This document shows, in pieces, positions 35,852 through 44,839 of a DNA stretch of 64,000 nt (the stretch's first letter is position 1; every line of letters begins with the position of its first letter). The notes below the pieces were generated by a model. That model was not told where the DNA came from and did no database searches. It saw nothing but the letters and a program-made list of their open reading frames with translations. This DNA comes from Thiobaca trueperi (GTDB lineage Bacteria; Pseudomonadota; Gammaproteobacteria; Chromatiales; Chromatiaceae). A program made the position numbers and the translations under genes. The stretch is from assembly GCF_004342175.1 (NCBI RefSeq), contig NZ_SMAO01000007.1, forward strand, positions 62,001 through 126,000, read 5' to 3'.

Positions 35852-36510
35852 CAGCGTGCTCCGGCGCTGTCGGCTTGCGGGGAGAGCGCCGTCTGTGGCG
35901 GTCCGAAGCGGTTGACCAGCATCGCCTTGAGCGTTTCGAGCTGATGCACCGCGAGGCGGACCCGCTCGTTGAGTCCGTTGAAGAACACCAGGCCGATGAC
36001 GGCGATCAGCAGTCCGGCGGCGGTCGCCACCAGCGCCTCGGCGACACCGCCGGTGACGGCATTGTGCGAGGCGCCGGGTTCGGTCAGGACATGGAAGGCG
36101 TGGAACATGCCGATGATGGTCCCGAGCAACCCGAGCAGGGGGGCCAGCGTCACGGTGGTATCCAGCACCCAGAGTCGCCGGTCCAGCAGCGGCACCAGAC
36201 GCAGGATCACCTCGTCGAGCCGGCTGGCCAGCATCTGTGCACTGGCGGGCGGTAGCGCCAGCGTGGTCTCCAGCAGGACGGCGTGGATGTAGCGGGCCTG
36301 GGTTTCGCGGATTCGCGCGAGTCCGGCCCGGTCATGATCGGCCAGGGGGATCAGGGCTTGCGACAGCGTCTCGCCATGGCGGGTGATGTTGCGCAGCACC
36401 CAGGTTCGCTCGACGATCACCGTCAGCGTCACAGTCAGGAGCACGACCATCAGGTAGAGGATGCCGCCAGACTGGTTGGCCAGTTCCAGCCAATAGGGAA
36501 GATTCGTCAC
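35851..36510 (-). CDS. exbB: ExbB/MotA-TolQ-ExbB proton channel protein
   Basis: A 219-residue protein with a first helix near the N-terminus (GGILYLMVVLLTVTLTVIVERTW shortened: residues about 14-35) and the MotA/TolQ/ExbB core with LAPLLGLLGTIIGMFHAF and VAEALVATAAGLLIAVIGLVFFN. The frame continues upstream without family similarity. I use the GTG at 36510, which has GAAGGAACC upstream and gives the expected length. It is the first gene of exbB-exbD-tonB. Confidence 0.93.
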   Translation of the reverse strand: MTNLPYWLELANQSGGILYLMVVLLTVTLTVIVERTWVLRNITRHGETLSQALIPLADHDRAGLARIRETQARYIHAVLLETTLALPPASAQMLASRLDEVILRLVPLLDRRLWVLDTTVTLAPLLGLLGTIIGMFHAFHVLTEPGASHNAVTGGVAEALVATAAGLLIAVIGLVFFNGLNERVRLAVHQLETLKAMLVNRFGPPQTALSPQADSAGAR

Positions 36511-36596
36511 AGGTTGGTTCCTTCGGAAGGTCGTCGGAATTGGTGACGCGCGCGGATGAACCTCTTCGGCAGCATCGTCGCGGCAGTCGCGACTGT

Positions 36597-36623
36597 AAAA
36601 AAACGGGTGGCCGGAGCCACCCG
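36597..36623 (-). terminator. Rho-independent terminator after the aldehyde dehydrogenase gene
   Basis: On the minus strand CGGGTGGCTCCGGCCACCCG folds into a strong stem and is followed by seven T. It lies about 70 bases past the aldehyde dehydrogenase stop. Confidence 0.9.
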
Positions 36624-36694
36624 ACAACTCATTTGCATGAGAACGGAGTCAGGCATGCCGACCCCTTGCCGCAAGCGGCGCGGGGTGCATCGAA

Positions 36695-38215
36695 TCAGAA
36701 GAATCCCAGGGCGTTGGGGCTGTAGCTGACCAGCAGGTTCTTGGTCTGCTGATAGTGGTCGAGCATCATCTTGTGGGTCTCGCGCCCGATGCCCGACTGC
36801 TTGTAGCCGCCAAAGGCAGCGTGCGCCGGATAGAGGTGATAGCAGTTGGTCCAGACGCGACCGGCCTGGATATTGCGCCCCATGACGATGGCGCGCCGTC
36901 CGTCGCGGCTCCAGACACCGGCGCCCAATCCATAGAGCGAGTCGTTGGCAATCGCCAGTGCCTCCTGCTCGTCCTTGAAGGTGGTCACCGATACCACCGG
37001 CCCGAAGATCTCCTCCTGGAAGATGCGCATCCGGTTGTGGCCGCGGAAAATGGTCGGCTTGACGTAGTAGCCGCTGGCGAAGTCACCATCCATGATATTG
37101 CGCTCACCGCCGATCAGGCACTGCGCCCCTTCCTGCTTGCCGATGTCGATGTAGGACAGGATCTTTTCGAGCTGCTCGCCTGATGCCTGGGCGCCCAGCA
37201 TGGTGTCGGTATCGAGCGGGTTGCCCTGGCGGACCTTGCTGACGCGCTCGACGGCGCGGGCGATGAACTCGTCGGCGATTGATTCCTGGATCAGTGCGCG
37301 CGAGGGGCAGGTGCAGACCTCGCCCTGGTTGAGCGCGAACATGGCAAAGCCTTCCAGCGCCTTGTCGAAGAAGGCGTCGTCCTGATCCATGACATCGGCG
37401 AAGAAGATGTTCGGCGACTTGCCGCCCAGTTCCAGCGTCACCGGGATGATGTTCTCGGCGGCGTACTGCATGATCAGCCGTCCGGTGCTGGTCTCGCCGG
37501 TGAAGGCGACCTTGGCGATGCGCTTGTTGGTCGCCAGCGGCTTGCCGGCCTCCACGCCGAAGCCGTTGACGATGTTGAGCACACCGGGGGGCAGCAGATC
37601 CTGGATCAGCTCGGCCACCACCAGAATGCCGACCGGCGTCTGTTCGGCGGGCTTGAGCACCACGCAGTTGCCAGCGGCCAGCGCCGGGGCCAGTTTCCAG
37701 GTCGCCATCAGGATGGGGAAGTTCCAGGGGATGATCTGGCCGACCACCCCCAGCGGCTCATGGAAGTGATAGGCCACGGTGTCCTTGTCGATCTCGCAGA
37801 TCGAGCCTTCCTGAGCGCGGATGCAGCCGGCGAAATAGCGGAAGTGATCGATGGCGAGCGGGATGTCCGCCGCCATGGTCTCGCGGATCGGCTTGCCGTT
37901 ATCGACGGTCTCGGCGTAGGCGATGGCCTCCAGGTTCTGCTCCATGCGGTCGGCGATCTTGAGCAGGATGTTGGAGCGTTCGGCCGGGGAGGCGTGGCCC
38001 CAGGCGGTCTTGGCCTTGTGAGCGGCATCCAGGGCCAGTTCGATGTCCTCGGCGGTGGAGCGCGCCGCCTGACAGAAGACCTTTCCAGTCACCGGGCTGA
38101 TGTTGTCGAAGTACTGACCCTTGACTGGCGGCACCCATTGACCGCCGATGAGGTTGTCGTATCTGGCCTTGAACTGGACCTTGGCGTCAGGTTGGCCGGG
38201 TAGTGCGTAAATCAT
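36695..38215 (-). CDS. exaC: NAD-dependent aldehyde dehydrogenase (ExaC-type)
   Basis: Oxidises acetaldehyde or similar aldehydes to acids. The 506-residue protein carries the ALDH landmarks [33 protein letters not shown], the glutamate of [10 protein letters not shown], the catalytic cysteine in [15 protein letters not shown] and [22 protein letters not shown]-like and [11 protein letters not shown] segments match the ExaC/AldA class that works with PQQ ethanol dehydrogenases, one of which is encoded 1.6 kb away. A sigma-54-type sequence lies upstream at 38290-38304 and a terminator downstream. Confidence 0.92.
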   Translation of the reverse strand: MIYALPGQPDAKVQFKARYDNLIGGQWVPPVKGQYFDNISPVTGKVFCQAARSTAEDIELALDAAHKAKTAWGHASPAERSNILLKIADRMEQNLEAIAYAETVDNGKPIRETMAADIPLAIDHFRYFAGCIRAQEGSICEIDKDTVAYHFHEPLGVVGQIIPWNFPILMATWKLAPALAAGNCVVLKPAEQTPVGILVVAELIQDLLPPGVLNIVNGFGVEAGKPLATNKRIAKVAFTGETSTGRLIMQYAAENIIPVTLELGGKSPNIFFADVMDQDDAFFDKALEGFAMFALNQGEVCTCPSRALIQESIADEFIARAVERVSKVRQGNPLDTDTMLGAQASGEQLEKILSYIDIGKQEGAQCLIGGERNIMDGDFASGYYVKPTIFRGHNRMRIFQEEIFGPVVSVTTFKDEQEALAIANDSLYGLGAGVWSRDGRRAIVMGRNIQAGRVWTNCYHLYPAHAAFGGYKQSGIGRETHKMMLDHYQQTKNLLVSYSPNALGFF

Positions 38216-38289
38216 CTTCAGTCCTCCGGGTTTCTTGTTTATTTGAGTTGGTTTCCAGCGTGGTTCGGCAGTCTTCCTGGTGCCTTAGC

Positions 38290-38304
38290 GCACAGGCCAT
38301 GCCA
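38290..38304 (-). promoter_or_regulatory. Putative sigma-54 promoter of exaC
   Basis: On the minus strand TGGCATGGCCTGTGC has GG and GC ten bases apart, close to the consensus TGGCACG-N4-TTGC; the -12 box is GTGC. Transcription would start about 63 bases before the ATG. Confidence 0.5.
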
Positions 38305-38468
38305 GATCGCCAGAAACCGTTTAACGCCTGTTTAAACCCTTTTTATTCAATCAACTGCGTGACGGGGGCTGACCTTTTTGGCGGACGCCTGAGCGGTTTT
38401 GCCGTTGTCTGCACTGTTCCGTTTCGGCACACCTGTCCCGGCTCGGGTCAGTCGCTCCCCGTCGCCGT
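38305..38468. other. Intergenic region between Cache-domain gene and exaC
   Basis: Contains the upstream side of the exaC sigma-54 candidate, including GTTTAAACAGGCGTTAAACGG-like AT-rich direct repeats (GTTTAAA/GTTTAAC at 38320-38336) where an enhancer-binding protein could sit. No gene is seen. Confidence 0.3.
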
Positions 38469-39344
38469 TCATTTTTCCAGGTAGTGCCCGACGCCGATCA
38501 GCGACCCGCCGACCCGGCGCACATAGGATCGCTTGTGCTCGACGGCATTGGTGACCGGGTTGAGCCAGACATAGTCGACCGTTGCATCGTCGGCCGTGCG
38601 GGTCTTTTCCACCATTTCCGCAATGAGCGCATGGCCTGCCGCGTCCTTGAGACTGAGCGCATCGGTGCCGACCATGACCGGCTTCATGCCCATCGCCTCG
38701 AATTTGCCGCTCTCCAGCCCGACCGCAAAGACATAGAGGTCGTCGCGCACGAACTGTCCGTGGCGGTCATTGAACACAGCGGCGGCCTTCTCGATACCCT
38801 CCTGGCGGACAAGGTCCACCGCCTCATCCAGCATGGCGCGTGCGGCGTCCGCCGTGGCGCGCGGCGCCGAGTAGCCGACGCCCACGACATAGTCGCCGAC
38901 CCTGCGGACATAGCTGACCTTGGGCTCCACGCTGTTGGTCGCCCGGTTGAGCCACATGTAGCGCACGGTCAGCTCAGGCGACTTCTGGACGCCTTCGATC
39001 ATCTCGCGGAACAGCGGGTTGCCGGCGGCATCCTTGGTGTCCAGGACGTTCATCCCGACCAGTGCTTCCGGGGCCGCGCCACTCGCGTGATAGACACCCT
39101 TGAGGTCGAGCACGAAGACATAGAGATCCTTGTGGACGAAGGTGCCTTTCCGGTCATTGAAGGCGGCGAAGGCGCGCTCAGGCCCATTGGTCTCCAGGTA
39201 GGCGACGGCCTTGTCGAACATGGCGCGCGCCTCGCGCGGCGTGGCGCGAATGCGTTCCGACGCCATGACGTCGTGAACCAGGCCGACGACGCAGAGCGCC
39301 AGCAGCAGCCAGGCGCGAGAGTGGATGAGGATGCCTTTATTCAT
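38469..39344 (-). CDS. Exported tandem single-Cache-domain protein
   Basis: A 291-residue protein with a signal peptide (cleavage likely after DVMA) and two similar Cache-type units. The first (about 35-155) has AFAAFNDRKGTFVHKDLYVFVLD; the second (about 165-290) has AAAVFNDRHGQFVRDDLYVFAV. Each ends in VSYVRRVGDYVVGVGY or RSYVRRVGGSLIGVGHY. Cache domains bind small organic ligands in the periplasm. There is no membrane anchor or output domain, so it may be a binding protein for a sensor kinase. I start at ATG 39344 (GGAG upstream); the longer frame adds no signal peptide. It is divergent from the PQQ dehydrogenase gene. Confidence 0.82.
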   Translation of the reverse strand: MNKGILIHSRAWLLLALCVVGLVHDVMASERIRATPREARAMFDKAVAYLETNGPERAFAAFNDRKGTFVHKDLYVFVLDLKGVYHASGAAPEALVGMNVLDTKDAAGNPLFREMIEGVQKSPELTVRYMWLNRATNSVEPKVSYVRRVGDYVVGVGYSAPRATADAARAMLDEAVDLVRQEGIEKAAAVFNDRHGQFVRDDLYVFAVGLESGKFEAMGMKPVMVGTDALSLKDAAGHALIAEMVEKTRTADDATVDYVWLNPVTNAVEHKRSYVRRVGGSLIGVGHYLEK

Positions 39345-39491
39345 TCGGTGTGCTCCATCGTTTGGTCGTGGTTTGGTCGGGGCTGGCGAACAGCATGGAC
39401 AGAATCGGGTCTTGGTGCCGTCGGTCCCCATGGCCTGAAGCGAGCGGGGCGCGCATGCAAGCCGCCCCTGGATGACTCTGGACGCGATGCC

Positions 39492-39508
39492 AGCAAATCA
39501 CGCGCCAG
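39492..39508 (-). promoter_or_regulatory. Putative sigma-54 promoter of the Cache-domain gene
   Basis: The minus strand reads CTGGCGCGTGATTTGCT, matching TGGCACG-N4-TTGCW at all but one position. It would give a leader of about 137 bases before the ATG at 39344. Confidence 0.6.
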
Positions 39509-39750
39509 TTGCCTCCGGCAGTGGCGTCACGCGCGCCGGCCTGAGGTTCCGGGAGCAGGCCGGGTCTTGCCCGGCGCGGGTGGCGCAATGGCGCCGGATG
39601 AGGATCACGCTGCCTGTTCCGAAAAACAGCGATTGCTCAAAATCGGAACAGCTCATGGCTGTGCGAGCAGGCGCTCGCCCCTCGTCCTCGGATCGAAACT
39701 CACTCCCGCATGGCTGGTGAGTGCGGTTTGCCCGAACCCCCCGATGCTGG

Positions 39751-39767
39751 CTGGCCTGTGTTTTGCA
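39751..39767 (+). promoter_or_regulatory. Putative sigma-54 promoter of the PQQ alcohol dehydrogenase gene
   Basis: CTGGCCTGTGTTTTGCA has the invariant GG and GC with correct 10-base spacing and a perfect TTGCA. The leader to the ATG at 39842 would be about 64 bases. Confidence 0.6.
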
Positions 39768-39841
39768 AATGCCCTCACGCCGGCCGTGACACGGTCAACC
39801 GGAAAGCACTCGACAACAACAGAGGAGGCCAGGAGCCAACC

Positions 39842-41728
39842 ATGAGCACCCTGAAAAAACTGCCATTCACATCCAGCGCGCTCGCCGTGGCGCTCGCGGC
39901 GACCCTGTCGCAACAACAAGTCATGGCCGCGACCGGCGTGACCTGGGAGGACATCCTCAAGGACGATCAGACCACGAACGATGTTTTGAGCTACGGCCTG
40001 GGTCTCAAGGCGCAGCGTCACAGTCCGCTCAACCAGATCAACACCAGCAACGTGTCCGCCCTGGTGCCGGCCTGGAGTTTCTCCTTCGGCGGCGAGAAGC
40101 AGCGCGGCCAGGAAGGACAGGCGTTGGTGCACGACGGTGTCATCTATGCCACCGGTTCCTATTCGCGGATGTTCGCCATCGATGCGCGCACCGGTAAGCG
40201 TCTGTGGGAATACAATCACCGCCTTCCGGACGACATCCGTCCCTGCTGCGACGTGGTCAACCGTGGTCCGGCGATCTACGGCGACAAGGTCTTCTTCGGC
40301 ACCCTGGATGCATCCATGGTTGCCTTGAACAAGGATACGGGCAAGGTCGTCTGGAAGAAGAAGTTCGCCGATCACAAGGTCGGCTACACCATGACCGGCG
40401 CACCCTTCATTGTGAAGGATCAGAAGAGCGGCAGGGTACTGCTGGTGCACGGCTCCTCGGGCGACGAGTTCGGCGTGGTCGGCTGGCTGTTCGCGCGCGA
40501 TCCGGACACCGGTGAGGAGGTCTGGGCACGTCCTATGGTGGAAGGCCACATGGGCCGCCTCAACGGCAAGGACAGCACCACCACCGGCAATGCCAAGGCG
40601 CCGAGCTGGCCGAACGACCCCAACTCGCCGACCGGCAAGGTCGAGCCCTGGAGCCATGGTGGCGGGGCACCCTGGCAGACCGCCAGCTTCGATCTGGAAC
40701 ACAACACCATCGTCATCGGCGCTGGCAATCCGGCGCCCTGGAACACCTGGAAACGTACTGCGCCGGGCGACGACCCGCGCAACTGGGACAGCCTCTTTAC
40801 CTCCGGCCAAGCCTATGTCGATGCCAGTACCGGTGAGCTGAAGGGCTTCTATCAGCACACCCCGAACGACGCCTGGGACTTCTCCGGCAATAACTCGCTG
40901 GTGCTCTTCGAATACAAGGATCCGAAGACCGGCAAAGAGGTCAAGGCTACCGCACACGCCGACCGCAACGGCTTCTTCTTCGTCACCGACCGCGACAAGC
41001 TCGCGACCGGTGCCGGCTACCCGAACAAGCCGACCGCTTTGATCGGTGCCTGGCCTTTCGTCGAGGGCATCACCTGGGCCTCGGGCTTCGATCTCAAGAC
41101 CGGCAAGCCGATCGAGAAGGGAAATCGTCCGCCACAGCCAGCGGAGGGTGCCGACAAAGGCGAATCCATCTTCGTTTCGCCGCCCTTCCTCGGCGGCACC
41201 AACTGGCATCCCATGTCCTACAGCCCGGAGACCGGTCTCTTCTACATCCCGGCCAACCACTGGGCGATGGATTACTGGACCGAGCACCTGACCTACAAGG
41301 CCGGTTCCGCTTACCTGGGGCAGGGGTTCCGCATCAAGAAACTGTTTGACGATCATGTGGGCACCCTGCGCGCCATCGACCCGGTCAGCGGCAAGATCGT
41401 CTGGGAACACAAGGAAGTCTTCCCGCTCTGGGCCGGTACCCTGACCACGGCTGGCGGACTCGTCTTCACCGGCACCTCCGACGGTTTCGTCAAGGCATTC
41501 GATGCCAAAACCGGCGATGAGCTGTGGAAATTCCAGACCGGCTCGGGCGTAGTCTCGGTGCCCGTCACCTGGGAGATGGACGGCGAGCAGTACATCGGCA
41601 TCCAGTCCGGTTACGGCGGTGCGGTGCCGCTCTGGGGTGGCGACATGGCCGACCTGACCAAGCAGGTCACGCAGGGCGGCTCCATGTGGGTCTTCAAGCT
41701 GCCCAAGCAGGTCGTCAGCGCCAAGTAA
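39842..41728 (+). CDS. exaA: PQQ-dependent alcohol dehydrogenase, ethanol dehydrogenase type
   Basis: Periplasmic quinoprotein oxidising alcohols and passing electrons to cytochrome c550. The 628-residue precursor has a signal peptide (cleavage near VMAA) and an eight-bladed propeller with tryptophan-docking repeats (for example DARTGKRLWEYNH, DAKTGDELWKFQTGSG). It also has the adjacent-cysteine disulfide in DDIRPCCDVVNRGPA and the active-site segment PNDAWDFSGNN. The residue two after the catalytic Asp is Ser, not Asp, which favours calcium over lanthanide as cofactor metal. I start at ATG 39842 after GAGGAGGCCAGGAGCC; the in-frame extension lacks a signal sequence. Genes for its electron acceptor and relay follow. 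Confidence 0.93.
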   Translation: MSTLKKLPFTSSALAVALAATLSQQQVMAATGVTWEDILKDDQTTNDVLSYGLGLKAQRHSPLNQINTSNVSALVPAWSFSFGGEKQRGQEGQALVHDGVIYATGSYSRMFAIDARTGKRLWEYNHRLPDDIRPCCDVVNRGPAIYGDKVFFGTLDASMVALNKDTGKVVWKKKFADHKVGYTMTGAPFIVKDQKSGRVLLVHGSSGDEFGVVGWLFARDPDTGEEVWARPMVEGHMGRLNGKDSTTTGNAKAPSWPNDPNSPTGKVEPWSHGGGAPWQTASFDLEHNTIVIGAGNPAPWNTWKRTAPGDDPRNWDSLFTSGQAYVDASTGELKGFYQHTPNDAWDFSGNNSLVLFEYKDPKTGKEVKATAHADRNGFFFVTDRDKLATGAGYPNKPTALIGAWPFVEGITWASGFDLKTGKPIEKGNRPPQPAEGADKGESIFVSPPFLGGTNWHPMSYSPETGLFYIPANHWAMDYWTEHLTYKAGSAYLGQGFRIKKLFDDHVGTLRAIDPVSGKIVWEHKEVFPLWAGTLTTAGGLVFTGTSDGFVKAFDAKTGDELWKFQTGSGVVSVPVTWEMDGEQYIGIQSGYGGAVPLWGGDMADLTKQVTQGGSMWVFKLPKQVVSAK

Positions 41729-41802
41729 CCTGAACGCCAATGACCGAACCGCCGGGATCTCGCGCATCTGCGCGGGATTCCGGCCCGTCCCTGGAAGATG
41801 CC

Positions 41803-42408
41803 ATGCCGAATCGAACCCTGTTCCGTCTGATACTCGTGCTGGTCCTGCTGATCGGTTCATCCGGCGCGGGCGCGGCGGATACCCCCCCGGATGATCAACC
41901 GGAGGACGAGACGCTGGTCATCAACGGCTGTCCCATCTGGCCCTATACCCGCTGTCCCGGTGCCGATCTGCGCCATGCCGATCTGGTCGGCAGGAATCTC
42001 GCAGGGGCCGATCTGTCCGGGGCCGATCTCACCCGCGCCGATCTGCGCGGCGCCAACCTGGCTGGCGCCAATCTGGAGGGCGCCAATCTGACCGCCGCCC
42101 GGCTGAACAAGGCCAACGCCCCAGGCGCTTCCTTTCGTCGTGCCCGTCTGGTCGCCGCTGACTTCGAGGCAGCGCGACTGATGCGTTCTGATTTCTCCGG
42201 TGCCGATCTGACCGGTGCCAGCCTGGAGTTCGCGCGGATGAACTTCGCCTGGTTCGTCGGTGCCAGGCTGATCAGCGCCAACCTTCAGGAGAGCAAATTC
42301 AACACCGTCAATTTCACCGACGCGGTGATGGAGGGATGCGTGAAGCGCTTCGCCATCTTCCCGGACGCGACCTTCGACAACTGCCAGGGCTGTCCCACGG
42401 ACTGGTAA
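41803..42408 (+). CDS. Exported pentapeptide repeat protein
   Basis: A 201-residue protein with a signal peptide (to GAGAAD) and about 20 pentapeptide repeats between residues 55 and 170 (A[DN]LxG pattern, for example LSGADLTRADLRGANLAGAN), which fold as a right-handed beta-helix. Four cysteines flank the helix (NGCPIW, TRCPG near the start; GCVK and CQGCP at the end). It sits between the alcohol dehydrogenase and its cytochrome, as pentapeptide genes often do near quinoproteins in my recollection. GGAAG precedes the ATG at 41803. Confidence 0.85.
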   Translation: MPNRTLFRLILVLVLLIGSSGAGAADTPPDDQPEDETLVINGCPIWPYTRCPGADLRHADLVGRNLAGADLSGADLTRADLRGANLAGANLEGANLTAARLNKANAPGASFRRARLVAADFEAARLMRSDFSGADLTGASLEFARMNFAWFVGARLISANLQESKFNTVNFTDAVMEGCVKRFAIFPDATFDNCQGCPTDW

Positions 42409-42430
42409 GGCCATAAGCCGGGATTCCATC

Positions 42431-42985
42431 ATGCCAAGCTCAATCGATCCGCAACGTCTTCACGCTTTTCCACGCGCCTGGATGACAGGCGCACGCCTGC
42501 TGTTCGCCGCTGGCGCGCTGGCGACGGCGGCACAGGTCCGGTCCGCCGCGCCGGTGGCGGTGTCGCCCACCATCGATACCACCGGGCTGGCCGCGCTGCC
42601 AGTGCCCTGGCCGGCGGAGAATCCCTATCGCGGCGATCCGCTGGCGGCCAGAGTGGGCCAGGACGCCTTCAATCAAGCCTGCGCCAGGTGTCATGGTCCG
42701 GACGCCGACGGCTCGCGCGCCCCGGCGCCCGATCTGCGCCGCCTGGGCCGAAGCTGCAAGCGGGTGAGCGATGCCGATCTCAAGCGGCGCTGCATCCAGG
42801 ATGTCGATGCCTACTTTCGCGCCTCGGTCCTCAAGGGCAAGGTCAAGGTCGGCGTGGTGCACATGCCGGCCTGGGACGGCATCCTCAAGCCCGAACTGGT
42901 GTGGGCGATCCGGACCTTCGTCGAAACGCCTGCCGTGACCCCGGCTGGCGCGGCGAACGCCATCCCAACGCATACCAGCCGCTGA
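42431..42985 (+). CDS. pedF: Cytochrome c550, PedF type
   Basis: Probable periplasmic electron acceptor of the PQQ alcohol dehydrogenase. The 184-residue precursor has a signal sequence (to VRSAA), one haem-binding motif CARCH near residue 95 and the distal ligand region VVHMPAW near 148. The extra pair of cysteines in RSCKRVSDADLKRRCIQD is typical of PedF/ExaB-like cytochromes. It lies 22 bases after the pentapeptide gene. Confidence 0.9.
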   Translation: MPSSIDPQRLHAFPRAWMTGARLLFAAGALATAAQVRSAAPVAVSPTIDTTGLAALPVPWPAENPYRGDPLAARVGQDAFNQACARCHGPDADGSRAPAPDLRRLGRSCKRVSDADLKRRCIQDVDAYFRASVLKGKVKVGVVHMPAWDGILKPELVWAIRTFVETPAVTPAGAANAIPTHTSR

Positions 42986-43022
42986 GGGTGGCTGACTGAC
43001 TCGCATACAGGAGGAATCGCCT

Positions 43023-43814
43023 ATGCAAAAAATGGCCCTGATCGTCTCCGCCGCCATGCTTCTGGCGCTGCCCCCTATCGGCGGCCTGGCGGACGATTCG
43101 CCCCGCGCTGGCATGGCCGACCCACTGGGCTCGCCACGCTGGGAGAACCTGCGACGCGCCTTCTTTGGCGATGCCGAGGTCGTTTTCGACGACCGCGTGA
43201 AGGTCAACGCGCCCGCCGTGGCCGATGAACCGCTCAACGTCCCGGTCGCGGTCGATGCCAGCGCCCTGACCGGCGTGGAAGAGGTGCTGGTGCTGGTCGA
43301 TTTCAACCCCATCGTCAGGGCGCTCCGTTTCGAGCCCGGCGAGGCGCGTGCCAGTCTGGCCTTTCGCCTGAAGCTCAATGAATCCACGCCGATCCGTGCC
43401 GCCGTTCGCACCGCCGACGGTGTCTGGCATCTGGGCGGCGCCAGGGTGACGACCAGCGGCGGCGCCTGCACGCAGCCCTCGGCCGGATCGGGTGCCTCCG
43501 ACTGGCAGCAGGATCTGAATCAGGTCGGCTCCCGTTTATGGCAGCGGCCGGACGGCAGTCTGCGCCTGCGGCTGCGGATCGTGCACCCGATGGATACCGG
43601 ACTGGCCAAGGGCATCCCGGTTTTTTACATCGAGACGCTGGAGATCACGGCTGGAGACGGGCGGAGTCTGATGCGGATCGAGCCGGCTGAGCCAGTGGCC
43701 GAAAATCCCGTGTTCACGCTCGATATTCCGCCCGGCTTGTCTGTCGATAGTCCGCTGCGCATCGCCGGACGCGACAACAACGGCAACCTGATTCACGCGG
43801 AGACGATGCCATGA
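43023..43814 (+). CDS. Quinoprotein-associated SoxYZ-like carrier protein
   Basis: A 263-residue exported protein. The SoxY-like N-terminal part (about 35-145) ends in TTSGGACTQP, resembling the GGCG-type swinging arm with one cysteine. The SoxZ-like C-terminal part (about 155-260) has RLRIVHPMDTGL and FYIETLEITAGDGR. This fused form is linked to PQQ dehydrogenases rather than to sulfur oxidation. AGGAGG precedes the ATG. Its stop overlaps the next start (ATGA). Confidence 0.88.
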   Translation: MQKMALIVSAAMLLALPPIGGLADDSPRAGMADPLGSPRWENLRRAFFGDAEVVFDDRVKVNAPAVADEPLNVPVAVDASALTGVEEVLVLVDFNPIVRALRFEPGEARASLAFRLKLNESTPIRAAVRTADGVWHLGGARVTTSGGACTQPSAGSGASDWQQDLNQVGSRLWQRPDGSLRLRLRIVHPMDTGLAKGIPVFYIETLEITAGDGRSLMRIEPAEPVAENPVFTLDIPPGLSVDSPLRIAGRDNNGNLIHAETMP

Positions 43815-44767
43815 AACGCTTACCGATGCCCACCAGCGGACTGTTGCGACTCATGCTCCTGATGCTGCTGACCCCGTTTTCCTTTGCCGGCGCGGCGGAT
43901 TTCGACTACCGCCTCGAATCGCGCCGGATTGCCGATGGGGTCTATGTCCTGATCGGGCGGACCGAGGATTTCTCGCCGGACAACGGCGGTAATGTCGTCA
44001 ACTCCGGTTTTCTGGTGGGTGCGCAGGGCGTGGTGGTCATCGACACCGGGCCTTCCCGACGCTATGGCGAGCAGATGCGCGCCGCCATCGCCCGGATCAC
44101 GCCTTTGCCCGTGGTGCTGACGATCAATAGCCACAAGCATCCGGATCATTTCCTTGGCAATCAGGCGTTCCCGCCGGAAACGCTGGCCGCCCTGCCGGAG
44201 ACGATCCGCGCGATCGAGGTTCAGGCGCCTGCCTTCATTGAGAGGATGTACAAACTCAACGGTGCATGGATGGGCGCGACCGAACTGGCCGCGCCGCGCC
44301 GCGCACTCGCACCGGGGCGGCTTGAAGCCGGCGGGCGCGAACTCGAACTGATCGCGCTCGACGGCCATACCGAATCGGACCTGGTGGTGCTCGACCGCGC
44401 GACCGGCACCCTGTTCGCCGCCGATCTGGTCTTCAATGGCCGCGCGCCGACGACACCCCATGCCAATCTCAAGCACTGGCTGGCGTCGCTCGACCGACTG
44501 GAGCAGCAGTCTTTCACTCAGGTCGTGCCGGGGCACGGCCCTGTCGCCCCCGACGCAGCGCCAATCCGCGAGACACGCCGCTATCTGCACTGGCTGGACC
44601 AGACCCTGCGTGAAGGCGCCGAGCAGGGACTCGACATGAGCGAGATGCTGGCGCAACCCGTACCGGACACCTTCTCCGGTCTGGCCCTGTCCAGCCAGGA
44701 ATATCGCCGTTCGGTGACCCGGCTCTATCCGGAAGCCGAGCGCATCGCCCTCGACATGCGGCGCTAA
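43811..44767 (+). CDS. Quinoprotein relay system metallo-beta-lactamase-fold hydrolase
   Basis: A 318-residue exported protein with a signal peptide (to GAAD) and a metallo-beta-lactamase fold: NSHKHPDHFLGN (the HxHxDH motif), LDGHTESDLVVLD, LFAADLVFNG and VVPGHGPVAPD. Members beside SoxYZ-like carriers and PQQ dehydrogenases are called zinc metallohydrolases of the quinoprotein relay; the substrate is unknown. It is the last gene of the exaA cluster, followed by a large inverted repeat. Confidence 0.88.
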   Translation: MKRLPMPTSGLLRLMLLMLLTPFSFAGAADFDYRLESRRIADGVYVLIGRTEDFSPDNGGNVVNSGFLVGAQGVVVIDTGPSRRYGEQMRAAIARITPLPVVLTINSHKHPDHFLGNQAFPPETLAALPETIRAIEVQAPAFIERMYKLNGAWMGATELAAPRRALAPGRLEAGGRELELIALDGHTESDLVVLDRATGTLFAADLVFNGRAPTTPHANLKHWLASLDRLEQQSFTQVVPGHGPVAPDAAPIRETRRYLHWLDQTLREGAEQGLDMSEMLAQPVPDTFSGLALSSQEYRRSVTRLYPEAERIALDMRR

Positions 44768-44777
44768 TTTGAATTCA

Positions 44778-44830
44778 GACAGGATTAACAGGATTTAAAA
44801 CAATCATTTAAGAATCCTGTTAATCCTGTC
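44778..44830. repeat. Perfect 18 bp inverted repeat of the ACAGGATTAACAGGATT family
   Basis: GACAGGATTAACAGGATT and AATCCTGTTAATCCTGTC with a 17-base loop, 10 bases after the metallohydrolase stop. It could act as a terminator for both flanks; AAAAAC follows. Confidence 0.85.
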
Positions 44831-44839
44831 AAAAACAGG

